Assembly (NCBI GenBank): GCA_013698135.1
Contig: JACCVM010000136.1
Location: 1-8,051 of the forward strand
Direction: 5' to 3'
Source: Euzebyaceae bacterium
GTDB taxonomy: Bacteria > Actinomycetota > Nitriliruptoria > Euzebyales > Egibacteraceae
DNA: 8,051 nt
In this document: piece by piece, positions 1-6,207 of the stretch
Numbering within the stretch: position 1 is the first letter of the stretch
How the letters are laid out: each line of letters opens with the position of its first letter
Position numbers and translations under genes: made by a program
The notes under the pieces: model-generated
Databases searched by the model: none
What the model saw: only the letters and a program-made list of their open reading frames with translations
What the model was told of the DNA's origin: nothing

Positions 1-1000
1 CTTGCGCCATGGTGTTGTGCAACACCCGGGCACCGACCGGATGCCGTTCGGCGTGGTAGGTGTCCAGGAGGCTCTCGGGTGATGTCTTGTTGACCACCTG
101 GGCCAGCTTCCATCCCAGGTTCACGGCATCCTGCACGCCCGTATTGAGGCCCTGGCCGCCCTGCGGGGGATGCACGTGTGCGGCGTCCCCGGCCAGCAGT
201 ACACGGCCGTGGCGGTAGGAGGCTGCCTGCCGCGCCATGTCGGTGAACCTGGAGATCCAGGTGGCGCTGCGAAGCCCGTAGTCCGTCCCGTACACGGCGA
301 CGAGTGCCTCGCGAAGCTCGCCCATGCTGGGGTCGCCGGTGTGTTCGACGTGTCGTTCCGTGAGCACGACCCGGAACGGCCCTCCGCCCTCCGCCCGGTT
401 GACGGGACCGATGCCACCACCCTCGGGGCGCATGCCGAGCTCCGGCTCCTCGTCCATCTCGACCTCAGCGATCATCCAGCTGGTCGAGGGATCTAACCCG
501 GGGAAGTCAATACCGGCTGCCTTGCGGATCAGGCTGCGTCCTCCGTCGCACCCGACGAGATACTCCGTTCGGAGCGACGTGTCGCCGGACAGCTCGACAT
601 CGACGCCGGTGTCGTCTTGAGCGAAGCCCACCACCCCGCAGCGACGAAGGATCGGAACCCCGAGCTCACCGACCCAGTCAGCCAGGATGCGCTCGAAGTG
701 GCTCTGCCAGAGGGCAAGTAGGTAGTTGTGGCGGGTGGGGAAGTCGCTGATGTCCAAGAGGATCCCGGAGAAGCCCAGGTTCGGATGTTCTTGCCCCGCC
801 GAGAGGAAGCGTTCCGCGATGCCACGCTGATCAAGCACCTCGATGGTGCGGGAGTGAAGACCCCCGGCTCGCGATCCGTCGAGATCCTGACTGGCGCGTC
901 GTTCGACGATGACGACGTCGACCCCCGCCAACGCCAGCTCGCCCGCCAACATCAGCCCGGTCGGGCCGCCTCCTGCGATCACCACCGCATGTTCGGTCAT
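1..1000 (-). CDS. Class A FAD-dependent aromatic monooxygenase, RIFMO/PgaE-like (C-terminus beyond window edge)
   Basis: A flavoprotein hydroxylase that would use NAD(P)H and O2 to hydroxylate an aromatic substrate in the cytosol. The frame runs from ATG at 998-1000 to the left edge, giving 333 residues of an expected 470-500. All three family fingerprints are visible: the N-terminal Rossmann GxGxxG (GGGPTG, residues 10-15, with Glu33 placed to bind the adenosine ribose), the DG motif GCDGGRS (150-156), and the GD motif GDAAH (271-275) followed by HPPQGGQGLNTGVQDAVNL. Arg44 in SRAGGLHSRTIE matches the conserved Arg of this class. The start is supported by GGGGAG five bases upstream. Overall the sequence resembles rifampicin monooxygenase and the PgaE/RdmE polyketide hydroxylases (recalled family similarity, not searched). 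The missing C-terminal thioredoxin-like domain would help separate these. Substrate unknown; family assignment is firm. Confidence 0.95.
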   Translation of the reverse strand, partial: MTEHAVVIAGGGPTGLMLAGELALAGVDVVIVERRASQDLDGSRAGGLHSRTIEVLDQRGIAERFLSAGQEHPNLGFSGILLDISDFPTRHNYLLALWQSHFERILADWVGELGVPILRRCGVVGFAQDDTGVDVELSGDTSLRTEYLVGCDGGRSLIRKAAGIDFPGLDPSTSWMIAEVEMDEEPELGMRPEGGGIGPVNRAEGGGPFRVVLTERHVEHTGDPSMGELREALVAVYGTDYGLRSATWISRFTDMARQAASYRHGRVLLAGDAAHVHPPQGGQGLNTGVQDAVNLGWKLAQVVNKTSPESLLDTYHAERHPVGARVLHNTMAQ

Positions 1001-1446
1001 CGCCGCTCCCCGGCGAACGCTGCACCGGACAGGGACAGCCACCTCGCGCAGAGCGACCGCGCGCCAGCGCCGGTCGTCCGCATCCTCCCCGCCAAGTCCT
1101 CGACCGGTTCAGCGCTCCCGGTCGACCCATCTGCCGAAGGCAACACACGCATTCCACAACTCCTGGCTTCATAGGTTCTGGCCGTGATCGGCTCAGCGGA
1201 CGAGTCACGGTCAGCACGCTTGGGTCGCTTGCGGCAAGCCCCCTCTCTCGCGCTATATTGCTAGTGGCGGCGAAGGTTCACGCTCGACGATGCGGGCAAG
1301 CTGACCGGTCCCTACCTCGGCAACGCCGAGTGACGAAGCGGCGAAGGCGCTGCTCAGCTTCGGGAACCCAGCAACGGCGATCGACCCCGCACGCCGGGGC
1401 GAGCGCAAAGAAGGGCCGGTAGGTCGGCCCGCGACCGGCGCTCGGT
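1001..1446. other. Intergenic region without a convincing gene
   Basis: About 450 bases between the monooxygenase start and the IS remnant. Open frames here have composition unlike the neighbouring genes and no recognisable motif. The promoter of the monooxygenase should lie here, but no good -35/-10 pair was seen. A perfect 13-base palindrome (two 6-base arms around G1233) lies at 1227-1239 and an AT-rich TATATT at 1254-1259, unusual in this composition; either could be regulatory. A 21-codon plus-strand reading at 1268-1333, ending in TGA and with mostly G/C third positions (end of peptide: LTGPYLGNAE), might be the tail of a lost gene, but this is weak. A 28-codon minus-strand frame starting at ATG 1081-1083 stops in an ATGA overlap with the monooxygenase start; its Shine-Dalgarno directly abuts the ATG, so translation is doubtful. 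Confidence 0.6.
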
Positions 1447-1460
1447 CGCTGCGCTGGGTG
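1447..1460 (+). repeat. Candidate terminal inverted repeat of the IS remnant (transposase 3' side)
   Basis: CGCTGCGCTGGGTG matches, with three mismatches, the reverse complement of 2295-2308 (CGCTGCGGCGAGTG); the first seven bases are identical. It lies 25 bases beyond the transposase stop. No flanking duplication supports it, and GC-rich DNA gives such matches by chance, so this is tentative. Confidence 0.4.
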
Positions 1461-1484
1461 CGCCGCAGTGATTGTTCGGTTGGT

Positions 1485-2262
1485 TCACAGCTTGGTGAGC
1501 AGGTGGCCGACGCAGGCGACGTGGAGCCAGGTGGTGGCTGACTCGGTGGTGGCTTCGTAGCTGCGGGAGAGGCGCCGCCAGCGGCCAAGCTGGCGAAGCA
1601 GTCCTCGACCTTCCACAGCGGTCGGGTGGGCTTGAAGCCCTTGGGCTTGTTCGGCTTGCGCCACCGTTTGGTGGTGACCGTGACCTTGTGGCGGCGCTGA
1701 ATGCCCTTGACCAGCGGCTCGAACCCGAGGTCGGCGAGCACCTCGCCGACCCGGGGCAGACCGGGAAGGGAATGATCGAGGAGCATCCGGCTGGTCTTGG
1801 AGTCGTGCGGGTGGGCCGAGTCGACCCGGGCGGCGACGGGGAGGCCGAGGTAGTCGATGAGCACGGTTCGCTTGGCGCCGAAGGTGCCGCCGTACTTGCC
1901 GCCGGCCTCGTGGAACCCGGGGCCGCCTCGTCCGCCCTTGACGGGTCTGACAGTCGAGCGGTGACCATCGACGGTTCGGGGTCCCGGCCGGCCTTGGTCG
2001 GGGCCGCCTTGCGTAGCAGGGTCAGGGCCTTCTCCCAGACGCCCTTGGCCCGCCAGCGGCGGAACTGCTGCCAGATCGCACCCCACGGGCCGAAGTGGCC
2101 GGGCAGGTAGCGCCACTGGCAGCCAGTGCGGGCCTGGTAGAGGATGGCGTTGACCATCCGACGACGAGGGATGCGGGCCGGAGCACCCCGTCGGCCGGGC
2201 GGGTCGAACAGGTCACGGACGAGGCGCTACTGGGCATCGGTCGGGTCGGTTGCGTAGGCCAC
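1485..2262 (-). pseudogene. IS5-family DDE transposase, broken by one nonsense codon and three indels
   Basis: Reading leftward from GTG 2260-2262 the product starts VAYATDPTDAQ, then meets TAG at 2227-2229 where the family has Trp, and continues RLVRDLFDPPGRRGAPARI and ARTGCQWRYLPGHFGPWGAIW (the N-terminal DUF4096-type domain). After DPEPSMVT, removing one base near 1958 and one from the run at 1943-1945 restores VDCQTVKGGRGG, which carries the first catalytic Asp. The second Asp is in VLADLGF and the Glu in LWKVEDCFA. Losing one base near 1586 then requires another frame change to reach RWRRLSRSYEATTES and the natural stop at 1485-1487. Corrected length is about 258 residues, normal for the family. 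The start codon is uncertain because no ribosome binding site is visible. Family assignment is strong; the element is non-functional unless several of these are sequencing errors. Confidence 0.9.
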
Positions 2263-2294
2263 GACCGCGACGGTGCTCGTCGGCCGTCACGGGG

Positions 2295-2308
2295 CACTCG
2301 CCGCAGCG
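2295..2308 (-). repeat. Candidate terminal inverted repeat of the IS remnant (transposase 5' side)
   Basis: This is the inverted partner of 1447-1460, 33 bases upstream of the transposase GTG. The two repeats match at 11 of 14 positions. Sequence to its right (2309 onward) belongs to the upstream region of the acetyltransferase gene. Confidence 0.4.
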
Positions 2309-2341
2309 CCTTTCGTACACAGGGCCTGAGTTGCGGTGCCG

Positions 2342-2347
2342 TAGCGT
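2342..2347 (+). promoter_or_regulatory. Candidate -10 box for a leaderless acetyltransferase transcript
   Basis: TAGCGT fits the actinobacterial TANNNT -10 consensus and ends exactly 7 bases before GTG 2355. That spacing would place transcription start at or next to the start codon. No Shine-Dalgarno precedes this or the alternative GTG at 2346. No clear -35 hexamer was found. Inferred from spacing only. Confidence 0.35.
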
Positions 2348-2354
2348 GGCGGCT

Positions 2355-3362
2355 GTGGTAGCGGCACGCGTCCAACCTCCGCGGGCCGGGTCGGGGCTGC
2401 GCTGGCGCTCCCCGACGCCGGCAGACATCCCCGCCTGGCTGCAGCTGCTGGAGGCCGCCGAGGCCGTCGATCACGTCGGCGAGCTGCCAGACGCCGACGA
2501 GCTGCTTCTCGAGTTCGAGCCCGACTGGGCCGACCCGGAGCGCAATGCCCTGTTCGGATTCGACGGGGAGCAAGCGGTAGCCTTCGCCTGGGTGCAGTGC
2601 AATCCCAACACCACCACCGCGTACCGGGTCCAGCTAGGGGGCGAGGTGCATCCCGGGTGGCGCAGGGTCGGCGTCGGGACCTTCCTCCTCGACTGGCTCG
2701 AGGCTCGCGGTCGCCAGCTGCGTACGGAGCTGGGCGGGGACCTGCCGGCCAACCTTGAGGTCAGAGTCGACCAGCATCAGATCGACCGCGCCCGGCTCCT
2801 GGAGCGCCGCGGCTTCGTCCCGACGCGCCATTGGATCCAGATGGGACGCGACCTGACCGATACGCCGCCGCCTCCACCGCCACTGGAGACTGGGCTGGTC
2901 CTGGAGCCCTACCGCCAGGAACTTGACGAGGCGCTGCGCATAGTCCACAACGGGGCCTTCGCCGACCACTGGGGATTCCAGCCCCGCACCTGCGAAGAGT
3001 GGCGACGCTGGTACATCGGCCACAACTTCCGCGGCGATCTGAGCCGGGTGGTGCGGGACGGGGAACAGATCGTCGGCTACTGCTTGGCGGAGACCTACCC
3101 GCAGGACGCGGAGCTGAAGGGGTACACCGAGGCGTGGGTCGGCGTCCTTGGCACCCGACCAGAGTGGCGGCGGCGCGGGATCGCCGGCGCGTTGCTCGGC
3201 GACGCACTGCGGACGTTCGCAGCCGCCGGCTTCGACCGGGCGGCGCTCGGCGTTGACGCCGAGAACGCCTCGGGGGCGTTGCGTGTCTACGAGCGGTCGG
3301 GCTTCACCGTCAACAAGCGGTCGGTGACCTACACCAAGCCACTCGAACTCCGCGTTGGATAA
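2355..3362 (+). CDS. Tandem-domain GNAT N-acetyltransferase (MshD-like architecture)
   Basis: Acetyl-CoA-dependent acyltransferase with two GNAT folds in one chain of about 335 residues. The first fold covers roughly residues 15-165 and keeps an acetyl-CoA loop of the R-x-x-G-x-G type in WRRVGVGTFLL (Arg103, Gly106, Gly108). A linker with six consecutive prolines (171-176) follows. The second fold has a better-preserved loop, EWRRRGIAGALLGDALR (Arg272, Gly275, Ala277), and the C-terminal signature ENASGALRVYERSGF with Asn304 and Tyr312. This two-fold layout and the length near 315 residues match mycothiol synthase, but WGFQPRTCEEW is typical of related actinobacterial GNATs of unknown substrate, so mshD is not claimed. 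Start: GTG 2355 is chosen for the -10 box seven bases upstream; GTG 2346 is possible, and a frame opening further left enters the IS remnant and is unlikely. It ends at TAA 3360-3362 and is followed by a hairpin. Confidence 0.9.
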   Translation: MVAARVQPPRAGSGLRWRSPTPADIPAWLQLLEAAEAVDHVGELPDADELLLEFEPDWADPERNALFGFDGEQAVAFAWVQCNPNTTTAYRVQLGGEVHPGWRRVGVGTFLLDWLEARGRQLRTELGGDLPANLEVRVDQHQIDRARLLERRGFVPTRHWIQMGRDLTDTPPPPPPLETGLVLEPYRQELDEALRIVHNGAFADHWGFQPRTCEEWRRWYIGHNFRGDLSRVVRDGEQIVGYCLAETYPQDAELKGYTEAWVGVLGTRPEWRRRGIAGALLGDALRTFAAAGFDRAALGVDAENASGALRVYERSGFTVNKRSVTYTKPLELRVG

Positions 3363-3371
3363 CCGTGTGCG

Positions 3372-3391
3372 CGCTTCCGCCCACGGAAGCG
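3372..3391 (+). terminator. Hairpin after the acetyltransferase gene, candidate terminator
   Basis: CGCTTCCG (3372-3379) and CGGAAGCG (3384-3391) form a perfect 8-bp stem with a 4-base CCCA loop, starting 10 bases after the stop codon. There is no U-tract, which is common for actinobacterial terminators but leaves function unproven. Confidence 0.45.
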
Positions 3392-3420
3392 GCGTCGCCG
3401 CCTCGGCAGTCAGCGGCGTT

Positions 3421-3450
3421 GCTCTCGCACGTGAGAGCGGGGAGTAGCAT
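3421..3450 (+). promoter_or_regulatory. Stem-loop, GGGGAG and TANNNT box upstream of the VOC gene
   Basis: GCTCTC (3421-3426) pairs with GAGAGC (3433-3438) around a 6-base loop. GGGGAG follows at 3439-3444, 12 bases from ATG 3457, too far for an ideal ribosome binding site. TAGCAT (3445-3450) fits TANNNT and ends 6 bases before the ATG, as in leaderless genes. If the transcript is leaderless, the stem would be an operator-like DNA palindrome rather than an RNA hairpin. Confidence 0.35.
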
Positions 3451-3456
3451 CATGCG

Positions 3457-3837
3457 ATGGCAGGCCGGTGCTTCCCAGTGGTCTACGCGGAGGCGGTTGA
3501 GTCGACCGCTGCGTTCTACGAGCTGTTGGGTTTCGTCCGGCACGTCCAGCTCCCGCCTGAAGGCGAAGCCGGTTATGTCGGCCTTCGACGCGATGACGGG
3601 GAGTTGGCGGTCGTCGCGAGTCAGTGGCCGCAGGATCAGTTCGGGATGCAATTCGGAACCGCTCCCCGCTTCGAGATGTTCGTGTACGTCGATGACGTGG
3701 ACGGGACAGTCGAGAGACTCCGTCTAGCAGGGACGGACATCCTCCGGCAGGCAGAAGACATGCCCTGGGGCGAGCGTGTCGGCTACGTGTTGGATCCCGA
3801 CGGGAATCCGGTGGCGGTGGCAGCTCCTTCGACGTGA
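3457..3837 (+). CDS. VOC-superfamily protein (glyoxalase/bleomycin-resistance fold), probably non-metal binding type
   Basis: A 126-residue protein with the paired beta-alpha-beta-beta-beta modules of the vicinal oxygen chelate fold. Visible landmarks are STAAFYELLGF (16-26) in the first helix, FEMFVYVDDVDGTVERLRLAG (72-92) opening the second module, and GYVLDPDGNPVAVAAP (109-124) as the last strand. In metal-dependent members the end of the DPDGN strand carries a Glu ligand and the first strand a His; here those places hold Val/Ala and Val/Tyr. Loss of these ligands suggests a binding or sequestering role, as in bleomycin-resistance proteins, instead of an active glyoxalase (inference). The length is normal for the family. 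It follows the acetyltransferase by 94 bp on the same strand but probably has its own promoter. Ligand unknown. Confidence 0.9.
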   Translation: MAGRCFPVVYAEAVESTAAFYELLGFVRHVQLPPEGEAGYVGLRRDDGELAVVASQWPQDQFGMQFGTAPRFEMFVYVDDVDGTVERLRLAGTDILRQAEDMPWGERVGYVLDPDGNPVAVAAPST

Positions 3838-3882
3838 TCGGGGTGGCGGCACCGTGCTTGGCTGGCGCGTTGTCAATCTGAG

Positions 3883-4314
3883 CTACCCCCGAGCGACGTC
3901 TGGATGCGGGATGGCGCGCAAGTCGAGGGTGGCGATTCCGCGGAAGTCGTCGGGATTGCAGGTGTAGAGGGGCAGGTCGTTCGTGATCGCCGTAGCAGCA
4001 ATCATCGCGTCGTAGGTCCGTGCGTGAGCTTTGCGTCCGGCACGGCGCAGTGAAGCGGCGACCCGACCGAAGGCTCGCGCTGCATCCGCATCAAACGGAA
4101 GCGCGTCAAAGTCGGTCTCAGCCTGTTGCAGGTGAGCCTGGCGGGCCGCACGCTCGTCTTCACTCGTGGCAACAAGGGGCCCAACAGACAGTTCGGCGAG
4201 CGTGACAGCGGTGATGAGGGGCTCGACCGGCAGGGCCGCATCGGTGAGTCGCCCGAGCAGGATGACGGTGCTCGTGTCGAGCACGCCCCTCGGGGAGCGT
4301 TGCCCCTCTGTCAC
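3883..4314 (-). CDS. vapC: VapC-type PIN-domain ribonuclease toxin
   Basis: Toxin of a type II toxin-antitoxin pair; PIN-domain VapC proteins are Mg2+-dependent RNases that cut tRNA, rRNA or mRNA when free of antitoxin. The 143-residue product keeps the acidic quartet: Asp13 in VLDTSTVILLG, Glu41 in VTLAELSVG, Asp102 in RTYDAMIAATA, and Asp122/Asp123 in YTCNPDDFRGI. It starts at GTG 4312-4314, which overlaps the antitoxin stop as GTGA, a layout expected for translational coupling. There is no separate promoter. The stop TAG lies 45 bp from the convergent VOC gene. All catalytic positions are present, so it is probably active. The RNA target cannot be read from sequence. Confidence 0.95.
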   Translation of the reverse strand: MTEGQRSPRGVLDTSTVILLGRLTDAALPVEPLITAVTLAELSVGPLVATSEDERAARQAHLQQAETDFDALPFDADAARAFGRVAASLRRAGRKAHARTYDAMIAATAITNDLPLYTCNPDDFRGIATLDLRAIPHPDVARG

Positions 4315-4544
4315 AGCGTGCTGTCGAGGGCGGCATCAATGTCGGCGCGCAACCCATCCGGATCGACCTGTGGAAGCCGTGCCCGTCGCTGGATCAATAC
4401 CGCCGCGGACACCGCCGGTCGCAGCGGCCGCAGTTCTGCCACGGGCGTTCCTGAGCGGGTGACGGTGATGCGTTCTCCTGCTGCCACCCGATCGACCACA
4501 TCACCGCCGTGGTTACGGAGATCTCGGATCGACACGGTCGCCAT
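4311..4544 (-). CDS. vapB: VapB antitoxin, Phd/YefM type
   Basis: A 77-residue antitoxin. The N-terminal part (1-42) has the Phd/YefM signature: ATVSIRDLRNHGGDVVDRV, then GERITVTRSGTPVAELRPL, which forms the dimeric DNA-binding fold that represses its own operon. The C-terminal tail (about 46-77, ending DPDGLRADIDAALDSTL) is the expected toxin-wrapping segment. It ends in TGA 4311-4313, overlapping the toxin GTG by four bases. The ATG is only 13 bp past the stop codon of the GH13 gene on the same strand, and no good Shine-Dalgarno is visible, so it is either co-transcribed from that gene or started from its own leaderless promoter. Confidence is high because both partners are complete and in the usual order. 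Confidence 0.95.
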   Translation of the reverse strand: MATVSIRDLRNHGGDVVDRVAAGERITVTRSGTPVAELRPLRPAVSAAVLIQRRARLPQVDPDGLRADIDAALDSTL

Positions 4545-4545
4545 G

Positions 4546-4567
4546 CCCGTGACTGTATCACCCGTGA
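4546..4567 (-). promoter_or_regulatory. Candidate vapBC promoter/operator inside the end of the GH13 gene
   Basis: On the minus strand TACAGT (4552-4557) fits TANNNT and ends 7 bases before the vapB ATG. It is bracketed by two exact 7-base direct repeats, TCACGGG (4561-4567 and 4546-4552), 15 bases apart. Such a repeat pair could be the antitoxin operator. No -35 match was found. Inferred from position and repeats. Confidence 0.4.
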
Positions 4568-6207
4568 GACGCGGGCTGCTGCGCGGACCGGATGACGCGG
4601 TACCAGCGGTAGCCGTAGCCCTCGAGCCGGAAGGTGACGTCGCCGCTGGCCTCGTGGCGGCGGTCCGACAGCAGATCGACCAGCGCGGTGCAGCCGTCGT
4701 CGAGTCGCAGTGTGGCGTCGCGCTCGTGTGGCGTGAAGTTGTGCAGGGCCAGCACGGTGCCGCCGTCGTAGTCGCTGCGGTGGGCGAGCACACCAGGCGC
4801 CCCGCTGTCGAGTAACCGCAGGTTGCCCCGTCCCAGCTCCGGCGTTTCCTTGCGGCGGCGGATCAGGCGCTCCATCCAGTTCAGCAGCGAGTTTGTGTCC
4901 GGCTGTTGCGCCGCAACGTTCACCGCCTCGGGGCCGTACTCACCGGTGGGCAGCGGCCGGCGCAGGCTCGCGGGATCGGCCGTGGAGAAGCCTCCGCCGG
5001 GCTCGGCAGTCCACTGCATCGGTGTGCGAACGCTCATGCGGCCGGGGATGTTCAGGTTCTCCGCCATGCCGATCTCCTCGCCATACAGCAGCACGGGCGT
5101 GCCGGGCAGTGAGAACGCGAGGCTGTAGGCGAGCTCGATTCGGCGGCGGTCCCCGGCGACCATCGGCGGGAGCCGCCGGCGGAGGCCGCGCCCGAACAGC
5201 TGCATGCCCGGATCGGGGCCGAAGGCCGCGAACACGTCGTCGCGTTCCTGGGGTTGCAGCTTGTCCAGGGTCAGTTCGTCGTGGTTGCGCACGAAGTTGG
5301 CCCACTGGCAGCCGGCGGGGACCTCGGGCAGTCGTTGCAGCATCTGCCGCAGCGGCGCGTCGTCGCAGCGCGCCAGCGACAGGTGCAGCGCCTGGTTGGT
5401 CAGGAAGCTGAACTGCATATCCAGCTCGTCGCCGTGCTCCCCGAAGAACCGGCGGACCTCCTGCGGCTCCAGGTTGACCTCGCCGAGCAGGATCGCGTCT
5501 CCTCGCCGGCGCGACAGGAAGGCGCGCAGCGCCACCAGGACGTCGTGGGCGTTGCCGCGGGGTTTGCCCTCCGGCAGCACTTCCAGCAGGTAGGGCACCG
5601 CGTCGACGCGGAAGCCGGAGACACCCAGCTGTAGCCAGAAGCCCATGATCTTGGCGATCTCCTCGCGGACCGCCGGGTTGCTGATGTTCAGGTCGGGCTG
5701 GTGGGCGTAGAAGCGGTGCAGGTAGTGCTGGCCGGCCACCCCGTCGTAGGCCCAGTTGCTGGTCTCGGTGTCGGGAAACACCAGGTCGGTCGGGCTCTCC
5801 GGCGCCTCGTCGCGCCAGACGTAGTAGTCACGGAACGGCGAGGCCGGATCGGATCGCGCCTGTTGGAACCAGGGATGCTGCGACGACGTGTGGTTCACGA
5901 CCAGGTCGACGATGATGCGCAGCCCGCGGCCGGCGGCGGTGCGGACGAAGGCCACGAAGTCGCCCAGCGTGCCCAGCCGCGGGTCGACACCGTAGAAGTC
6001 GATCACGTCGTAGCCGTCGTCCTGCCCCGGGGTTGGGTAGAAGGGCATGAGCCACAGGCAGGTGACGCCGATCCCGGCGAGGTAGTCGATGCGGTCGGTC
6101 AGGCCGCCAAAGTCGCCGCAACCGTCTCCATCGCTGTCGGCGAACGTCTCGACGTCGAGGCAGTACAGCACCGCGTCCTTCCACCACAGGTCGTCGGCCG
6201 CCGCCAT
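4558..6207 (-). CDS. GH13 alpha-glucosidase/glucanotransferase, trehalose-synthase-like
   Basis: A cytosolic alpha-amylase-family enzyme of about 549 residues with no signal peptide. From ATG 6207 the (beta/alpha)8 barrel landmarks are: DSDGDGCGDFGGL (calcium-type loop, 25-37), DLVVNH (101-106), QPDLN (170-174), GFRVDAVPYL with nucleophile Asp202, LLGEVN with acid/base Glu243, and VRNHDELTL with Asp310. VRTPMQW (393-399) and a C-terminal beta domain ending EGYGYRWYRV follow. QPDLN and GFRVDAVPYL place it with oligo-1,6-glucosidase and TreS subfamilies. Canonical TreS has AEANQ and GDRDG where this protein has GEVNL and NIPGR, so it is probably a related amylase-like enzyme and not proven to isomerise maltose. 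ATG 6213 and GTG 6249 are alternative starts; 6207 has a weak GGGA upstream. No maltokinase or GlgE neighbour is present. vapB follows 13 bp downstream. Confidence 0.95.
   Translation of the reverse strand: MAAADDLWWKDAVLYCLDVETFADSDGDGCGDFGGLTDRIDYLAGIGVTCLWLMPFYPTPGQDDGYDVIDFYGVDPRLGTLGDFVAFVRTAAGRGLRIIVDLVVNHTSSQHPWFQQARSDPASPFRDYYVWRDEAPESPTDLVFPDTETSNWAYDGVAGQHYLHRFYAHQPDLNISNPAVREEIAKIMGFWLQLGVSGFRVDAVPYLLEVLPEGKPRGNAHDVLVALRAFLSRRRGDAILLGEVNLEPQEVRRFFGEHGDELDMQFSFLTNQALHLSLARCDDAPLRQMLQRLPEVPAGCQWANFVRNHDELTLDKLQPQERDDVFAAFGPDPGMQLFGRGLRRRLPPMVAGDRRRIELAYSLAFSLPGTPVLLYGEEIGMAENLNIPGRMSVRTPMQWTAEPGGGFSTADPASLRRPLPTGEYGPEAVNVAAQQPDTNSLLNWMERLIRRRKETPELGRGNLRLLDSGAPGVLAHRSDYDGGTVLALHNFTPHERDATLRLDDGCTALVDLLSDRRHEASGDVTFRLEGYGYRWYRVIRSAQQPASHG

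Larger units (their letters stand above)
1447..2308 (-). mobile_element. Decayed IS5-family insertion sequence remnant
   Basis: The span is defined by imperfect 14-base terminal inverted repeats (11 of 14 matching) at 1447-1460 and 2295-2308 that bracket a broken IS5-family transposase reading leftward. The resulting size of about 860 bp and the short distances from repeats to the reading frame (about 25 bp past the stop, 33 bp before the start) fit small IS5-family elements. No clear target-site duplication was found next to either repeat, so the exact ends are uncertain. The transposase has several inactivating changes, so the copy cannot move by itself. It separates the leftward monooxygenase from the rightward acetyltransferase, and may lie at an old insertion or rearrangement point. 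Confidence 0.75.

Noticed and set aside
831..1217. Minus-strand frame of 128 codons overlapping the monooxygenase start
   Set aside because: Arg/Gly-rich composition, out of frame with the monooxygenase, no recognisable domain.
1938..1968. Programmed ribosomal frameshift between two transposase frames
   Set aside because: No slippery run is present, two separate insertions are needed to restore VDCQTVKGG, and the gene also has a nonsense codon and a later deletion, so decay explains it better.
1688..2110. Plus-strand open frame of 140 codons opposite the transposase
   Set aside because: It is antisense to a recognisable transposase and has no family motif or ribosome binding site.
2250..2354. 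N-terminal extension of the acetyltransferase to TTG 2250
   Set aside because: It would lie inside the IS remnant, is Arg/Ser-rich, and the first conserved GNAT residues appear only after about residue 50 of that frame.
3838..3882. Terminator between the convergent VOC and vapC genes
   Set aside because: TCGGGG and CCCCGA can pair, but only across about 40 bases; too weak to call.
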